A DNA stretch of 64,000 bases from Deltaproteobacteria bacterium (GCA_016200545.1 JACQEO010000048.1:1-64000); one strand, 5' to 3'. Shown: positions 15,978 through 26,311, numbered from the stretch's first letter. The notes: generated from the sequence alone by a model not told the origin. Program-made: numbers and translations.

Positions 15978-16934
15978 ATGGATCTCGTGGAGCGGATGCT
16001 CGCGGGCGACCGGGTGGCGCTCGCCAAGCTCATGAGCCGCGCCGAGAACGAAGCTCCCGACTTGGCGGCGATTCTCGCCCGCATCGCGCCGCACGGCGGC
16101 CGTAGCTACGTGATCGGCATCACCGGACCGCCCGGCGCGGGCAAGTCGACGCTGGTCGATCGTCTCGTCGGCACGCTGCGTGGGCGCGGCGCCACGGTCG
16201 GTGTGATCGCGGTTGATCCCTCGAGTCCGTTCAGCGGCGGCGCCGTTCTCGGCGACCGCATTCGCATGCAGACGCATTGCCTCGACCCGGAGGTCTTCAT
16301 CCGCAGCCTCAGCACGCGCGGCCGGCGCGGCGGGCTCGCGCGCGCGACGCGCCAGATCGCGCGCCTCCTCGACGCGTTCGGCAAGGACACGATCCTCATC
16401 GAGACGGTGGGGGTAGGGCAGACCGAGCTCGACATCATGGAGGTCGCGCAGACGGTCGTCGTCGTACTCGTGCCGGAGGCGGGCGACACGATTCAGGTGA
16501 TGAAGGCGGGGCTCCTCGAGATCGCGCACGTCCTCGTGGTGAACAAGGCCGATCGCGAGGGGGCGCTGCGCATGAAGGCCGAGCTCGAGCAAATGCTTCA
16601 GCTCCGGCCGACGACGTCGTGGAGCGTCCCGGTCCTCCTCACGGAGGCCACCCGCGACCGCGGCATCGACGAGCTCGCCGCCGCGATCGACGCCCATCGG
16701 CGGCACGTCACCACCGACGGCGCGGCGCGGCGCGCGACGGCAGAGCATCGCGTGCGCGAGTTCCTCGACGTCCTGGGCGCCACGCTCGCCGGTCGGATCG
16801 AGGCGCGGATCGACGGCGCGTTCGCGCCGCTGGTAGCGCGCGTGCGCGCGGGCGCGCAGGATCCGTACGCCGCGGCGCTCGAGGTGCTCGGCGATCGCGA
16901 GGGTCTGCGCCGCCTCGTCGACGGGAGCGGCTGA
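15978..16934 (+). CDS. meaB: MeaB/ArgK-type GTPase, methylmalonyl-CoA mutase chaperone
   Basis: MeaB is a G3E GTPase that loads and protects the adenosylcobalamin cofactor of methylmalonyl-CoA mutase. The 318-residue protein shows Walker A GPPGAGKST, VDPSSPFSGGAVLGDRIRM, the ETVGVGQTELD switch and NKADREGA specificity motif, and a C-terminal dimerisation helix. ATG 15978 gives the normal N-terminus (DLVERMLAGD); longer upstream in-frame codons overlap lipB and carry no homology. No mutase gene is in the window. The stop overlaps the next gene (TGATG). Its presence fits propionyl-CoA or fatty-acid catabolism, in line with the acyl-CoA dehydrogenase at 58441. Confidence 0.92.
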   Translation: MDLVERMLAGDRVALAKLMSRAENEAPDLAAILARIAPHGGRSYVIGITGPPGAGKSTLVDRLVGTLRGRGATVGVIAVDPSSPFSGGAVLGDRIRMQTHCLDPEVFIRSLSTRGRRGGLARATRQIARLLDAFGKDTILIETVGVGQTELDIMEVAQTVVVVLVPEAGDTIQVMKAGLLEIAHVLVVNKADREGALRMKAELEQMLQLRPTTSWSVPVLLTEATRDRGIDELAAAIDAHRRHVTTDGAARRATAEHRVREFLDVLGATLAGRIEARIDGAFAPLVARVRAGAQDPYAAALEVLGDREGLRRLVDGSG

Positions 16935-17644
16935 TGGGCGTGTTCGCGATCGGCGACCTGCACGGCTGCCCGGACGAGCTCGAGGTTCTGCTCGAACGGA
17001 TCGGGGCGGGAGCGGGGGACACGCTGGTGTTCCTCGGCGACTACGTCGACCGCGGCCCACGCGTCCGCGCGCTCGTCGAGCGCCTGCTCCGACTGCGCGC
17101 GGAAAAGGCGGTGACGGTCTTCTTGCGCGGCAACCACGAGGACATGTTGCTCGCCTATCTCGGCTTCCCCGGCCGGCATGGCGAGGTCTACGTCGCGAAC
17201 GGCGGCGGCGCGACGCTTGCGAGCTACGGCGTTCCGCGCGGCACGCGGGGCGCAGAGGCCGCAGCGTCCTTCCCGGCCGATCACCTGGAGTTCTTGCGGG
17301 GACTTGCGCTCACGCATCGGCACGATCGCTTCCTCTTCGTTCACGCCGGCATCCGGCCCGGCGTCGCGCTCGAGCAACAGGCGGAGGAAGATCTGCTGTG
17401 GATCCGCGAGGAGTTCTTCGCCGCGCGCCACGACCTGCCGTGGACGGTCGTCTTCGGTCACACCCCGCAGCGCGAGGCCCGCGTGGCATTGCCGTTCCAC
17501 CTCGGCCTCGACACCGGTCTCGTCTACGGCAACAAGCTCAGCTGCCTCGACGTCGGAGCACGCCGTCTCCTTCAGGTTTCGCGTGGCACGCGCCGGGTCG
17601 TCGAGCGCAACCTCGACGCCGAGTTCACGGCTGCGAACCTCTGA
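16934..17644 (+). CDS. PPP-family metallophosphatase (PrpA/ApaH-like)
   Basis: The 236-residue protein has the full calcineurin-like metal site: GDLHG at residue 7, GDYVDRGP, GNHED, and later His residues in FVHAGIRPG and VFGHTP. This layout matches small bacterial serine/threonine protein phosphatases and symmetrical diadenosine tetraphosphatases. At this length it is closer to the PrpA/lambda phosphatase type than to ApaH (about 270 residues), but the substrate is unknown. The start ATG overlaps the meaB stop by one base, so the genes are coupled. Confidence 0.88.
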   Translation: MGVFAIGDLHGCPDELEVLLERIGAGAGDTLVFLGDYVDRGPRVRALVERLLRLRAEKAVTVFLRGNHEDMLLAYLGFPGRHGEVYVANGGGATLASYGVPRGTRGAEAAASFPADHLEFLRGLALTHRHDRFLFVHAGIRPGVALEQQAEEDLLWIREEFFAARHDLPWTVVFGHTPQREARVALPFHLGLDTGLVYGNKLSCLDVGARRLLQVSRGTRRVVERNLDAEFTAANL

Positions 17645-17970
17645 GCCGCCCGCCGGCGCTGCAAATCGGGACTTTTTGCGCGAGCCTTGCAGATTTGTCC
17701 GGCGGAAGGCCAAGAGGATCAGGAACATAGCCTGGCACCGGGCTTGCTGCCGCGCCATACGGGATGAGCACGTCGATCCCCCGAGCGAAGAACGCAGCCC
17801 TCTGGCTCACGAGACGCCGGAGCTGAGGCTCCGTGCCGTCATCCCGCTCGACGACCAGCGGAAGGCGATCGAAGAGCTCCCTCGCGGAACAGATGGGCAC
17901 CGTTGAACCGGCTGACGGGAGGCGTTATGCCCACCACGTTCCCGAGGCCCAAGGATAATCAGGGGATTGA
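17645..17970. other. 326-bp gap before the desaturase-methyltransferase gene
   Basis: The gap holds a consensus-like sigma-54 promoter (17733-17748) and the ribosome site of the next gene (AGGGG before GTG 17971). A 91-codon minus-strand frame at 17625-17900 shows no recognisable family and is not called. Nothing else is seen. Confidence 0.5.
17733..17748 (+). promoter_or_regulatory. Candidate sigma-54 (-24/-12) promoter
   Basis: The sequence reads TGGCAC, five bases, TTGCT, which matches the sigma-54 consensus TGGCAC-N5-TTGCW at every fixed position with correct spacing. It is upstream of and in the same direction as the gene at 17971, giving a leader of about 210 bases. An NtrC-type activator is encoded about 5.5 kb away at 10918-12300. 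Confidence 0.6.
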
Positions 17971-20073
17971 GTGCTGAACCCAGCCCAACTCTCGTCGGAT
18001 GACACAGGCGTGAACGGAGCGATCGCTACCGACATTCCCGTTTCCACCTCGCTGAAGGGATTTCTTTCGCTGGAGGAAATGCGCACGTACCGCCAGCCGG
18101 TCGCGTGGCGATCGGTACGCGACTTTGCGCTCGTGTGGCTGCAGATCATCGCCGGCGTCGCGGTCTTCGCATGGTGGCCGAATCTCTTGGGCCTTGCCGT
18201 CGCGCTCTTTTTGATCGCCGGCGGCCAGCACGGGCTCAACCTCATTGCGCACGAGTTTGTCCACTACGCCGTCATCCCCCGGAATCGCAAATGGAATGAT
18301 CGGATCGGCACGTGGCTCTTCGCCGCACCGGTAGCGGTATCGTTGCCGATCTTTCGCCACCGTCATTTCATTCACCATCGAACGTACAGTACCGATGCGG
18401 ATACAAAGTACATTTACAAGCGGGACATCAGCGGCAGTAATTTGTGGATTGAAATCGCGAGAAGCGTCACGGGGTTTGAGTTTGCTTACCATGTCTATGC
18501 CGTCCTATTGGAAACCCGCAAAAAGTCTCCGGCGGATGACGACCCCGGGCCGCAACTGTCGCAATCCCTCCTGCCACTCCTTGGAACACAACTCGTCCTC
18601 CTCGTGCTCCTGTCGTTGGTTCATCCACTTGGCTATTTCCTGCTGTGGATTCTTCCGCTCATCACGCTCCAGGATCTCTTCTTCAAGATCCGGGCCATTG
18701 TCGAGCACCAGCCACCGATGTCCGACGGTGGCGACCCGACGTCGCCATACTTCAGGGGTACCCCGGCGACGTATGTCCGCTCGGTCAACGCGAGCCTGTT
18801 CGAGCGCCTGTGCATCTGCAAGATCAACTTCGGTTACCATGCCGAACATCACCTCTGGCCGCAGATCTCGTATCAATTCCTTCCGCGGGTGCGGGAGCGG
18901 TTGACCGAGGGGGAGGCATTCGCCGATCCGAGACTGGCGTTCGAAGCCTCCTATTTGGCTGCGATCAAGAGACTCTGGCGACCGGACGAGGCAACGCAGA
19001 ACCCGACAGGGAATTCCTACGCCCGGCCGGTGGCGTCACGGATCGCAAAACAAGACGTGGCACGCTGCCCCGTATGCGACGCAACCCAGCCACGGCGTCT
19101 GTACGAAGTGCGAGAGCACGAGTACGACAACACCACGGACGACCGGTTCCCTTTTGTCGAATGCTCGCAATGTGGCGCCTGGTTCCTGAACCCACGGCCG
19201 GCGGAATCAGAGCTGGCGACGATCTATCCTCCAAACTACTACACGAACGTCTTGGAGGAGCGCTCCGGCGGCGACGTCGCCGCAGCGAAGAGCGGCCTCT
19301 TCCACCGCATTCAGAATTGGCTCTTCAAGCGCCGAATCAAACCAATAGAAAAACACGTGCGGTTCGATCCGCAGACGCGGTGGCTCGACATCGGGTGCGG
19401 AAGCGGGGGTGTTTTAGACTCGATGCGTGAAGCGTATGGAATTCGCGGCACGGGTATCGACATGTTGCCCGGCGCGGTTGAGGTGTGCAGAAAGCGAGGC
19501 TACGAGGCGCACGCCGTTCGCTTCGAGGACTACACCCCAGAGCCAGGCACGCGATTCCACTTCATTCACAGCTCCCACGTGATCGAACACGTGGCCTCCC
19601 CGTTCTCGTACCTGAAAAAGGTCTACGATCTCCTCGAACCCGGCGGTATCACCGTTTTCATCACTCCCAACACGTCGACGTGGGAGGCGAAGTTCTTTGG
19701 TCGACACTGGGGAGGGCTTCACGTCCCGCGTCATTGGGTCCTTCTGAATCCAGGGAGCTCGCGTCGGCTGGCCGAGCGCGCCGGCTTCGAGCACGTCGAA
19801 ACGTCGTTTTCCACCAACGGTACGTTCTGGACCTGGAGTCTTCACTCGCTCCTGGCGGAGCGCTTCCCACGTCGAGTCTGTGATGCCCTCCTGCCGTCGG
19901 ATCACCGTTTCATCGAATCCACTCTTTGGAACGTCATCCGAGGGGGCCTATTCAGCGCCGTCGATGCTCTGAACGTACTTCTGACGGGACGGTCGGCCAA
20001 CATGGCGGTGATCCTTCGCAAGCCGTTCCATCCTGAGACGTCTAGGAACGTCGATGACGCCGGTAGCGAGTGA
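17971..20073 (+). CDS. Fatty acid desaturase fused to a SAM-dependent methyltransferase
   Basis: The 700-residue protein has two parts. Residues about 45-345 form a membrane fatty acid desaturase with several hydrophobic segments and the three di-iron histidine boxes HEFVH, HRHFIHH and HAEHH. Residues about 365-700 form a class I methyltransferase preceded by a zinc-ribbon-like CPVC...CSQCG pair, with SAM motif [17 protein letters not shown] and LLEPGGI. A lipid that is both desaturated and methylated is the natural guess, but the substrate is unknown. GTG 17971 follows AGGGG. GC content is visibly lower than in neighbouring genes (32 of 60 bases at 18421-18480), which suggests acquisition. 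The 3' end overlaps convergent pgi by 32 bases. Confidence 0.9.
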   Translation: MLNPAQLSSDDTGVNGAIATDIPVSTSLKGFLSLEEMRTYRQPVAWRSVRDFALVWLQIIAGVAVFAWWPNLLGLAVALFLIAGGQHGLNLIAHEFVHYAVIPRNRKWNDRIGTWLFAAPVAVSLPIFRHRHFIHHRTYSTDADTKYIYKRDISGSNLWIEIARSVTGFEFAYHVYAVLLETRKKSPADDDPGPQLSQSLLPLLGTQLVLLVLLSLVHPLGYFLLWILPLITLQDLFFKIRAIVEHQPPMSDGGDPTSPYFRGTPATYVRSVNASLFERLCICKINFGYHAEHHLWPQISYQFLPRVRERLTEGEAFADPRLAFEASYLAAIKRLWRPDEATQNPTGNSYARPVASRIAKQDVARCPVCDATQPRRLYEVREHEYDNTTDDRFPFVECSQCGAWFLNPRPAESELATIYPPNYYTNVLEERSGGDVAAAKSGLFHRIQNWLFKRRIKPIEKHVRFDPQTRWLDIGCGSGGVLDSMREAYGIRGTGIDMLPGAVEVCRKRGYEAHAVRFEDYTPEPGTRFHFIHSSHVIEHVASPFSYLKKVYDLLEPGGITVFITPNTSTWEAKFFGRHWGGLHVPRHWVLLNPGSSRRLAERAGFEHVETSFSTNGTFWTWSLHSLLAERFPRRVCDALLPSDHRFIESTLWNVIRGGLFSAVDALNVLLTGRSANMAVILRKPFHPETSRNVDDAGSE

Positions 20074-21697
20074 TGAGCGCGTTCGTCGAGCTGTCGTGTG
20101 CAAGCGCGGGCTCGCCGGCGCTCGTCAGCTCCGGAACGATCCGCTGCGCCAGCGCCTTCCCGAGCTCGACGCCCCACTGATCGAAGGAGTCGATCCGCCA
20201 GATCACGCCCTGGGTGAAGACGCTGTGCTCGTAGAGTGCCAGCAGGGCGCCGAGCGTGCGCGGCGTCAGCCGTTCGGCGAGGATCGTCGACGACGGACGA
20301 TTGCCCTCGAACGTGCGATGCGGAACGAGCCACTCGGGGACACCCGCGGTCCGAACCTCCTCCGGCGTCTTGCCGAAGGCGAGCGCCTCGGTCTGCGCGA
20401 AGACGTTCGCCATGAGGAGATCGTGGTGTTCGCCGAGGGGATTCAGCGTCTCGAGAAAGCCGATGAAATCACAGGGGATGAGCGGCGTGCCCTGGTGGAT
20501 GAGCTGATAGAAGGAGTGCTGGCCGTTGGTGCCGGGCTCGCCCCAGAAGATCGGGCCGGTCGCGTAGTCGACGCGCCGGCCGTCGAGCGTGACGTGTTTG
20601 CCGTTCGACTCCATCGTGAGCTGCTGGAGGTAGGCGGGGAAGCGCTTCAGGTACTGATCGTAGGGCAGCACCGCGACCGTCTGCGCCGCGAAGAAGTCGG
20701 TGTACCAGATCGTCAGCAGGCCCATCAGAACCGGTAGGTTCCGCGCCAAGGGCGCCGTCCGAAAGTGTTCGTCCATGGCATGCAGGCCCTCGAGCATGGC
20801 GCGGAAGTGCTCCGGACCGATCGCGATCATCGTCGAGAGGCCGATCGCCGCGTCCATCGAGTAGCGGCCGCCGACCCAGTCCCAGAAGCCGAACATGTTC
20901 GCCGGGTCGATGCCGAACTTGGCCACCTCGGCGGCGTTCGTCGAGACCGCGACGAAGTGCCGCGCGATGGCGCGCTCGTCGCCGAGCGCGGCGAGCGTCC
21001 AGACACGGGCGCTCTGCGCGTTGGTCATCGTCTCGAGCGTGGTGAACGTTTTCGAGGAGACGATGAAGAGCGTCTCGGCGGGATCGAGATCGCGCGTCGC
21101 CTCGACGAAGTCGCTGCCGTCGACGTTGGAGACGAAACGGAGGGTGAGGGCGCGATCGGCGTAGTACCGGAGCGCTTCGTACGCCATGACCGGCCCGAGA
21201 TCCGAGCCGCCGATGCCGATGTTGACGACGGCGCGGATGCGCCGGCCGGTGTGCCCGGTCCAGCGCCCGTCACGGACGCGGGTCGCGAAATCGGCCATGC
21301 GATCGAGGACGGCGTGCACGTCGAGGACGACGTTGGCGCCGTCGAGGACGATGGTGGCGCCGCGCGGCGCCCGCAACGCGATGTGCAGGACGGCGCGGCC
21401 CTCGGTGATGTTGATTTTCGCGCCGCCGAACATGGCGTCGATGCGGGCGCGCAGGCGCGACTCCTCGGCGAGGGCGATGAGAAGCCGGAGCGTCTCGTCA
21501 GTCACGCGGTGCTTCGAGTAGTCGAGGAAGAGCCCGGCCGCCTCGGCGGTGAGCCGCTCGGCACGCCGCGGGTCGTCGGCGAAGAGCGTGCGGAGATGCA
21601 CGTCGCGCATCTCGCCATGGTGCCGCACCAGGGCCTGCCAGGCGGGGAGGGTCGTCAGCGGTCGCTCGTCACCGAGGTCGAGCTTCGCGGTTGTCAT
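20042..21697 (-). CDS. pgi: Glucose-6-phosphate isomerase
   Basis: Pgi interconverts glucose 6-phosphate and fructose 6-phosphate. The 551-residue protein shows the family signatures [40 protein letters not shown] and the C-terminal QWGVELGK, and has the normal length of the bacterial/eukaryotic type. Its ATG overlaps the HAD gene's stop (ATGA). It is the last gene of a six-gene operon that also holds gnd, zwf, rpiA and pgl, linking the hexose-phosphate pool to oxidative NADPH production. Confidence 0.97.
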   Translation of the reverse strand: MTTAKLDLGDERPLTTLPAWQALVRHHGEMRDVHLRTLFADDPRRAERLTAEAAGLFLDYSKHRVTDETLRLLIALAEESRLRARIDAMFGGAKINITEGRAVLHIALRAPRGATIVLDGANVVLDVHAVLDRMADFATRVRDGRWTGHTGRRIRAVVNIGIGGSDLGPVMAYEALRYYADRALTLRFVSNVDGSDFVEATRDLDPAETLFIVSSKTFTTLETMTNAQSARVWTLAALGDERAIARHFVAVSTNAAEVAKFGIDPANMFGFWDWVGGRYSMDAAIGLSTMIAIGPEHFRAMLEGLHAMDEHFRTAPLARNLPVLMGLLTIWYTDFFAAQTVAVLPYDQYLKRFPAYLQQLTMESNGKHVTLDGRRVDYATGPIFWGEPGTNGQHSFYQLIHQGTPLIPCDFIGFLETLNPLGEHHDLLMANVFAQTEALAFGKTPEEVRTAGVPEWLVPHRTFEGNRPSSTILAERLTPRTLGALLALYEHSVFTQGVIWRIDSFDQWGVELGKALAQRIVPELTSAGEPALAHDSSTNALITRYRRHRRS

Positions 21698-22395
21698 GCG
21701 TCACTCCTTCGTCCCATGCCGAGCAGCGCCGGGAGGTCGTGGTCCGTGAGCGCGCCGATGCGCGCCACCGTGAGGTCGGGCGTTGGATAGGTGGCGACGT
21801 CGGGCGCATATGCGTAGTGGCCCTGACGCACGAAGACCGTCGTGCAGCGCGCACCCCACACCTGTTTGACGGCGGTCAGGATGCGCACCTTGTCGTCGAT
21901 GAGCACGTAGTGCTCGGCGGGATAGCGGCGTTCGACGTCGTCGAGCTCCTGCTCCTTGTGGATGTAGATGAGGACGTTGCGCTCGACCGCATCGAAGAGG
22001 CCCGCGCGCTCGACCTTGCGCGGCTGGAAGACGACGTCGCCGTCGGAGAGGATCACCGTCCGTCCAAACGCGGCGAGGTGGTCGAGGGCATCGAGCGAGC
22101 CCGGGTAGAGGCGGTTCGCAAACGGATAGTTCACCAGGAACGAGGAGACCGCGAGCAGATGCGGATCGCGCGGGTGCTCGCGCCGATAGCGCTGCAGCGC
22201 GCCGAGGTAGTCGGCGTAGCCGAGCTCAGCGCGGAGCTCCTCGAAGATCGTGAAGTAGTGGGCTTGGCGTTCCGGGCCGACTTCACGCGTCAGATAGCGG
22301 CGAAGATCGGCGGTGACGCGGTCATTGTCGAGGAGCGTGTTGTCGACGTCGACGAGGAAGACGACGGTGCTCGGGATCGGCGAGGTATCGGGCAT
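21694..22395 (-). CDS. HAD-superfamily hydrolase
   Basis: The protein of about 233 residues has HAD motif [12 protein letters not shown], a helical cap, motif II VILSDGD, and motif IV-like [11 protein letters not shown]. These residues form the Asp-nucleophile phosphatase centre. It lies between pgl and pgi with overlapping codons at the pgi side, so a sugar-phosphate clearing or phosphatase role in the pathway is likely but not shown. ATG 22395 starts two bases before the pgl stop complement; GTG 22404 would add three residues. Confidence 0.85.
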   Translation of the reverse strand: MPDTSPIPSTVVFLVDVDNTLLDNDRVTADLRRYLTREVGPERQAHYFTIFEELRAELGYADYLGALQRYRREHPRDPHLLAVSSFLVNYPFANRLYPGSLDALDHLAAFGRTVILSDGDVVFQPRKVERAGLFDAVERNVLIYIHKEQELDDVERRYPAEHYVLIDDKVRILTAVKQVWGARCTTVFVRQGHYAYAPDVATYPTPDLTVARIGALTDHDLPALLGMGRRSDA

Positions 22396-22397
22396 CG

Positions 22398-23162
22398 TCA
22401 GCACTTCGTGAGTTGCGCTGCGGCGGCGGCGTCGACGATCCAGCGCACGCGGCCGTTGGTGGGTGCGACGAGCTGCGCCGGTAGCGCGGCGGGGTCGCGT
22501 GGGCCCTCGAGCACACGTCGCAGCATCGCGGCTTTCGCGGCGCCGACAACCAGGAAGAGCGCCAGCGCGGCGGCGTTGATCACCGGTGCCGTGAGCGTCA
22601 CGCGCGCCGGCGGGGTGGCATCGACGTGGTCGGCGACGACCCAGCGCTGGCGCTCGTCGAGCACCGGCGAATGCGGGAAGAGCGAGGCGGTATGACCGTT
22701 GTCGCCCATGCCGAGGAGCACGAGATCGAGCCGCGCGCCCGCCAGTGGTCGCGGCGGCCCGGTCGGCGTCGCAAATGCGGCACGCAGCTCGCGCTCATAG
22801 GCGGTGGCGGCGACGGGCGGCGCCTCCTCACCGTGAATACGGTGGACGTGCTCCGGCGCGACGGAAACCTGCGCGAGAAGTGTTGCGCGTGCCATGCGAT
22901 AGTTACTCGCCGGATCGTCGGGCGGGACGCCACGCTCGTCCCCCCAAAACACGTGTACCGCCCGCCATTCGACGCGGGCGACGTAGGGCGGCGTCGCGAG
23001 GAGCGTATAGAGTTGTCGCGGCGTCGCGCCGCCGGCGAGGGCGATCGCAAAGCGGCCCGACGCGCGCGCCGCGCCCACGGCGGCGTCGACCACCTGCTCC
23101 GCCGCGGCGCGCATGACCGCGTCGGCCGAGGGCTGCACGTCGACGTCGACGATCGCGCTCAT
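22398..23162 (-). CDS. pgl: 6-phosphogluconolactonase
   Basis: Pgl hydrolyses 6-phosphoglucono-1,5-lactone, the product of Zwf. The 254-residue protein matches the DevB/SOL type: FAIALAGGATPRQLY, VFWGDERGVPPDDPASNYRM and LVLLGMGDNGHTASLFP, the last containing the catalytic His. ATG 23162 was chosen because it overlaps the rpiA stop (ATGA) and homology starts immediately. A much longer upstream frame is an antisense-type artefact overlapping rpiA. Confidence 0.95.
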   Translation of the reverse strand: MSAIVDVDVQPSADAVMRAAAEQVVDAAVGAARASGRFAIALAGGATPRQLYTLLATPPYVARVEWRAVHVFWGDERGVPPDDPASNYRMARATLLAQVSVAPEHVHRIHGEEAPPVAATAYERELRAAFATPTGPPRPLAGARLDLVLLGMGDNGHTASLFPHSPVLDERQRWVVADHVDATPPARVTLTAPVINAAALALFLVVGAAKAAMLRRVLEGPRDPAALPAQLVAPTNGRVRWIVDAAAAAQLTKC

Positions 23163-23887
23163 CGCCGCGTCTGCAAGACGTCGACCCGCCCGTCGGGATG
23201 GCCGACGAGGACGCGCTCGGCCGTGCCGAGGAAGAGCCCGGTGTCGACGACGCCGGGAATCGCGAGGAGAGCGGCCTCGAGCGCGCGCGCCGCCGCATCG
23301 TCGCTGAGCGGCGCGGACGGCGCGCAATCGAGCGTGAGATTGCCGTTTTCGCTCACGAACGGCGTGCCGTCCGCGCCAACGCGTACCGTCGCGGTGAGGC
23401 CGAGCGCCGCGGCCTGGCGCGCGACCAGGCCGCGCGCGAGCGGGATCACCTCGACGGGAATGCGGCCGCGCGCGCCGAGCGCGCCGACGAGCTTTTCGGG
23501 TCCGACGAGGATCACCTGACGTCGCGACGCCGCGGCGACGATGCGCTCGCGGACGAGGGCGCCGCCCCAGCCCTTTATGAGATCCAGGCTGGGCGCGACC
23601 TCATCGGCGCCGTCGACGGTGAGATCGAGCTCGCGGTCGCCGTCGAGGTCGATGAGCGGTATGCCGAGCGCGCGCGCCTGGCTCGCCGAGGCGCTCGACG
23701 TCGGAACGGCGCACACGCGAAGACCGGCGCGGACGCGGGCGCCGAGCCCTGCGATGAACGCCGCCGCGGCGCGGCCGCTGCCGAGACCGATCGCCGCGCC
23801 GTCCGTCACCAACTCGAGGGCGTGCGTCACGACCGCGCGCAGGCCCGCATCCTCGCCGTGCCCGTTTCCGGGCGATCGGTCGCTCAT
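23159..23887 (-). CDS. rpiA: Ribose-5-phosphate isomerase A
   Basis: RpiA interconverts ribulose 5-phosphate and ribose 5-phosphate. The 242-residue protein has IGLGSGRAAAAF (the phosphate loop, usually GLGTGST), the PTSSAS segment, DLTVDGADE with catalytic Asp and Glu, KGWGGALVRERIVA with catalytic Lys, and FVSENGNLTLDC. The glycine-rich KGxGGAL loop has Trp in place of one Gly, which is a mild deviation. The gene follows zwf by 31 bases and overlaps pgl. Confidence 0.95.
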   Translation of the reverse strand: MSDRSPGNGHGEDAGLRAVVTHALELVTDGAAIGLGSGRAAAAFIAGLGARVRAGLRVCAVPTSSASASQARALGIPLIDLDGDRELDLTVDGADEVAPSLDLIKGWGGALVRERIVAAASRRQVILVGPEKLVGALGARGRIPVEVIPLARGLVARQAAALGLTATVRVGADGTPFVSENGNLTLDCAPSAPLSDDAAARALEAALLAIPGVVDTGLFLGTAERVLVGHPDGRVDVLQTRR

Positions 23888-23918
23888 TACCGTGTCCTCG
23901 GACCTGGCATCCTCGCGC

Positions 23919-25295
23919 TCACGGACTTACCGGTGCACAGCAATGCCAGCCGCCGACGTCCGCCGTCAACGCGTCCGCCTGGCCGGGTCCCCACGTGCTG
24001 CAGTCGTACTCGTACACCGGCGTCGCGTCGTGGAGAATCGGCTCGACGACCGCCCACGCCGCCTCCACCCCGTCCTGGCGCGCGAAGAGCGTCCGGTCGC
24101 CTTCCATGGCGTCGCCGAGGAGGCGTTCGTAGGCGTCCATCTCGTCGCCTTCCGGCTTGTGGACGACCTTGAGCTCGGTCGGCTCGGTCACCATCTCCTC
24201 ACCCGGCCGCTTCACGCGCGCGCCGATGCCGATCACGACGTCGGGGCTCAGGCGGAAGCGCACGTAGTTGGTGTCGTTGTCGGCGAGGTGGCTGAGCGGC
24301 GGCCGCTTGAGGGTCACCATGACCTCGGTCGTCGTCGTCGGCAGGCATTTGCCGGCGCGGATGAAGAACGGCACGCCGTCCCAACGCCACGAGTCGATGT
24401 GCAGCCGGACGGCGGCGAACGTCTCCACCGTCGAGTCGGGCGCGACACCTTCCTCGTTGCGGTAGCCGCGGAACTGCCCGCGGACGAGGTCGTCGGGACT
24501 GAGCGGGCGAATCGTGCGGAAGATCTTCACCTGCTCGTCGTGGATCGACTCGGCATAGGTCGTCGTCGGCGCCTCCATGGCGAGGAAGCCGATGACCTGG
24601 AGCATGTGGTTCTGGATGACGTCGCGGATCGCGCCGGCCTCCTCGTAGAAGCGGCCGCGACCTTGGACGCCGAAACTCTCGGCCATCGTGATCTGGACGC
24701 TGGCGACGTAGTTGCGGTTCCAGATCGGCTCGAGGAACGTGTTCGCGAAGCGAAAGAGGAGCAGGTTCTGCACCGGCTCTTTGCCGAGATAGTGATCGAT
24801 GCGAAAGACCGACGACTCGTCGAACACGCGATGGATCGTCGCGTTCAGCGCCTGTGCCGACGCCAGGTCGCGGCCGAACGGCTTCTCGACGATCACGCGC
24901 GCGTCGCGCGCGCAGCCCGAGGCGGCGAGCCCCTCGATCACGGTGCCGAACGCCCGCGGCGGAATCGCGAGGTAGTGCGCCGGATGCGTCGCCCCGTCGA
25001 GCTCCTGGCGCAGCGCCGCGTACGTCGCGGGATCACCGTAGTCCCCGTCGACGTAGCGCAGGCGCGCCGAGAGCTTCGCAAATGCTTGCTCGTCGACGCC
25101 GCCGTGGCGCGCGAGACTGTCGCGCGCACGCGCCCGCAGATCCGCGAGCGTCGCTCCCGACTTGGCGACCCCGATCACCGGCACGTCGAGCCGCCCGCGG
25201 CGGGTCATCGCTTGCAGCGCGGGAAAGATCATCTTGTAGGCGAGATCGCCAGTCGCGCCGAAGAATACCAACGCGTCCGAGAGGGCGGCGCTCAC
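23919..25295 (-). CDS. zwf: Glucose-6-phosphate dehydrogenase
   Basis: Zwf oxidises glucose 6-phosphate and makes NADPH, the first step of the oxidative pentose phosphate pathway. The 458-residue protein has the nucleotide-binding [23 protein letters not shown], and the active site [13 protein letters not shown]. It is somewhat shorter than the E. coli enzyme (491). Translation likely starts at GTG 25295, which overlaps the gnd stop (GTGA); a far longer upstream frame is antisense to gnd sequence and has no homology. Confidence 0.96.
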   Translation of the reverse strand: MSAALSDALVFFGATGDLAYKMIFPALQAMTRRGRLDVPVIGVAKSGATLADLRARARDSLARHGGVDEQAFAKLSARLRYVDGDYGDPATYAALRQELDGATHPAHYLAIPPRAFGTVIEGLAASGCARDARVIVEKPFGRDLASAQALNATIHRVFDESSVFRIDHYLGKEPVQNLLLFRFANTFLEPIWNRNYVASVQITMAESFGVQGRGRFYEEAGAIRDVIQNHMLQVIGFLAMEAPTTTYAESIHDEQVKIFRTIRPLSPDDLVRGQFRGYRNEEGVAPDSTVETFAAVRLHIDSWRWDGVPFFIRAGKCLPTTTTEVMVTLKRPPLSHLADNDTNYVRFRLSPDVVIGIGARVKRPGEEMVTEPTELKVVHKPEGDEMDAYERLLGDAMEGDRTLFARQDGVEAAWAVVEPILHDATPVYEYDCSTWGPGQADALTADVGGWHCCAPVSP

Positions 25296-26311
25296 GTTCT
25301 CGGCGCCTTCTCGTGGTGACCCCCGAACTCGAAGCGCATCGCGGAGAGCAGCCGATCTTGGAACTCCGCCTCGCCGCGCGAGCTGAACCGCTGGAAGAGG
25401 GCGGCGGCGAGGACGTGCGCCGGGACCGCCTCGTCGATCGCGGCATCGAGCGTCCACCGCCCTTCGCCGGAGTCGGAGACGTGGCCGCCGAAGCGCTCGA
25501 GCCGCGGATCGCTGGCGAACGCCGCCGCCGTGAGGTCGAGAAGCCACGAGGCGACGACGCTGCCGCGCCGCCACACTTCGGCGATGTCCGCCAAGTCGAA
25601 GTCGTACTGATAGTACTCGGGATGGCGGAGCGGCGTCGTTTCGGCGTCTGCGGTGCGCGACTGCGTGCCGACGTTCGCGTGCCGCAGGATGTTCAGGCCT
25701 TCGGCGTAGGCGGCCATGAGTCCGTACTCGATGCCGTTGTGTACCATCTTCACGAAGTGACCGGCGCCGTTCGCTCCGCAGTGCAGATACCCGCGTTCGG
25801 CGGTACCGCCGCGGCTCTCGCGCCCGGGCGTCGGCGCGAGCGTGCCCGGCCCGGGAGCGAGCGTCGCGAAGAGCGGATCGAGGCGGCGCACGACGTCGGG
25901 CTCGCCGCCGATCATGAGGCAGTAGCCGCGCTCCAGGCCCCACACGCCGCCGCTGGTGCCGCAGTCGACGTAGTGGAGACCGTCCGCCGCGAGGCGCTTC
26001 GCGCGGTCGACGTCGTCCCGATAGTACGAGTTGCCGCCGTCGACGACCACGTCCCCGGCCGCGAGCCGTGGTACGAGCTCGGCGAGCGTCGAGTCGACGG
26101 CCGCGGCGGGTACCATCAACCAGACCACGCGCGGCGTCCGCAGACGCCGCAAGAAGTCGTCGAGCGAGGTCGAGGGGATTGCCCCTTCCTTGGCGATCGC
26201 ACCGACGGCGTCCGCCGCGAGGTCGCACACGACGCATTCATGACCGCCGCGCATCAACCGACGCACCATGTTGGCGCCCATCCGCCCGAGACCGATCATC
26301 CCAAGCTGCAT
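25292..26311 (-). CDS. gnd: 6-phosphogluconate dehydrogenase, short (NAD-type) form
   Basis: Gnd decarboxylates 6-phosphogluconate to ribulose 5-phosphate. The 339-residue protein belongs to the short subfamily (YqeC/GndA-like, often NAD-preferring), not the 470-residue form. It has the Rossmann start [35 protein letters not shown] and the catalytic [17 protein letters not shown] 26311 is supported by a strong GGAAGGAG ribosome site; an upstream in-frame codon at 26365 lacks homology. It is the first gene of the pentose phosphate operon. Confidence 0.95.
   Translation of the reverse strand: MQLGMIGLGRMGANMVRRLMRGGHECVVCDLAADAVGAIAKEGAIPSTSLDDFLRRLRTPRVVWLMVPAAAVDSTLAELVPRLAAGDVVVDGGNSYYRDDVDRAKRLAADGLHYVDCGTSGGVWGLERGYCLMIGGEPDVVRRLDPLFATLAPGPGTLAPTPGRESRGGTAERGYLHCGANGAGHFVKMVHNGIEYGLMAAYAEGLNILRHANVGTQSRTADAETTPLRHPEYYQYDFDLADIAEVWRRGSVVASWLLDLTAAAFASDPRLERFGGHVSDSGEGRWTLDAAIDEAVPAHVLAAALFQRFSSRGEAEFQDRLLSAMRFEFGGHHEKAPRT

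Noticed and set aside
15564..17060. A 498-codon minus-strand frame across lipB, meaB and the phosphatase gene
   Set aside because: It lies opposite three well-supported genes, and its composition (Arg, Ala and Asp rich) is typical of antisense frames here.
17625..17900. A 91-codon minus-strand frame in the gap before the desaturase-methyltransferase gene
   Set aside because: There is no ribosome site, no recognisable family, and the candidate sigma-54 promoter lies on the opposite strand inside it. Too weak to call.
25296..26237. A long N-terminal extension of zwf reaching 26237
   Set aside because: The extension overlaps gnd in another frame and has no homology; GTG 25295 overlapping the gnd stop is a better start.
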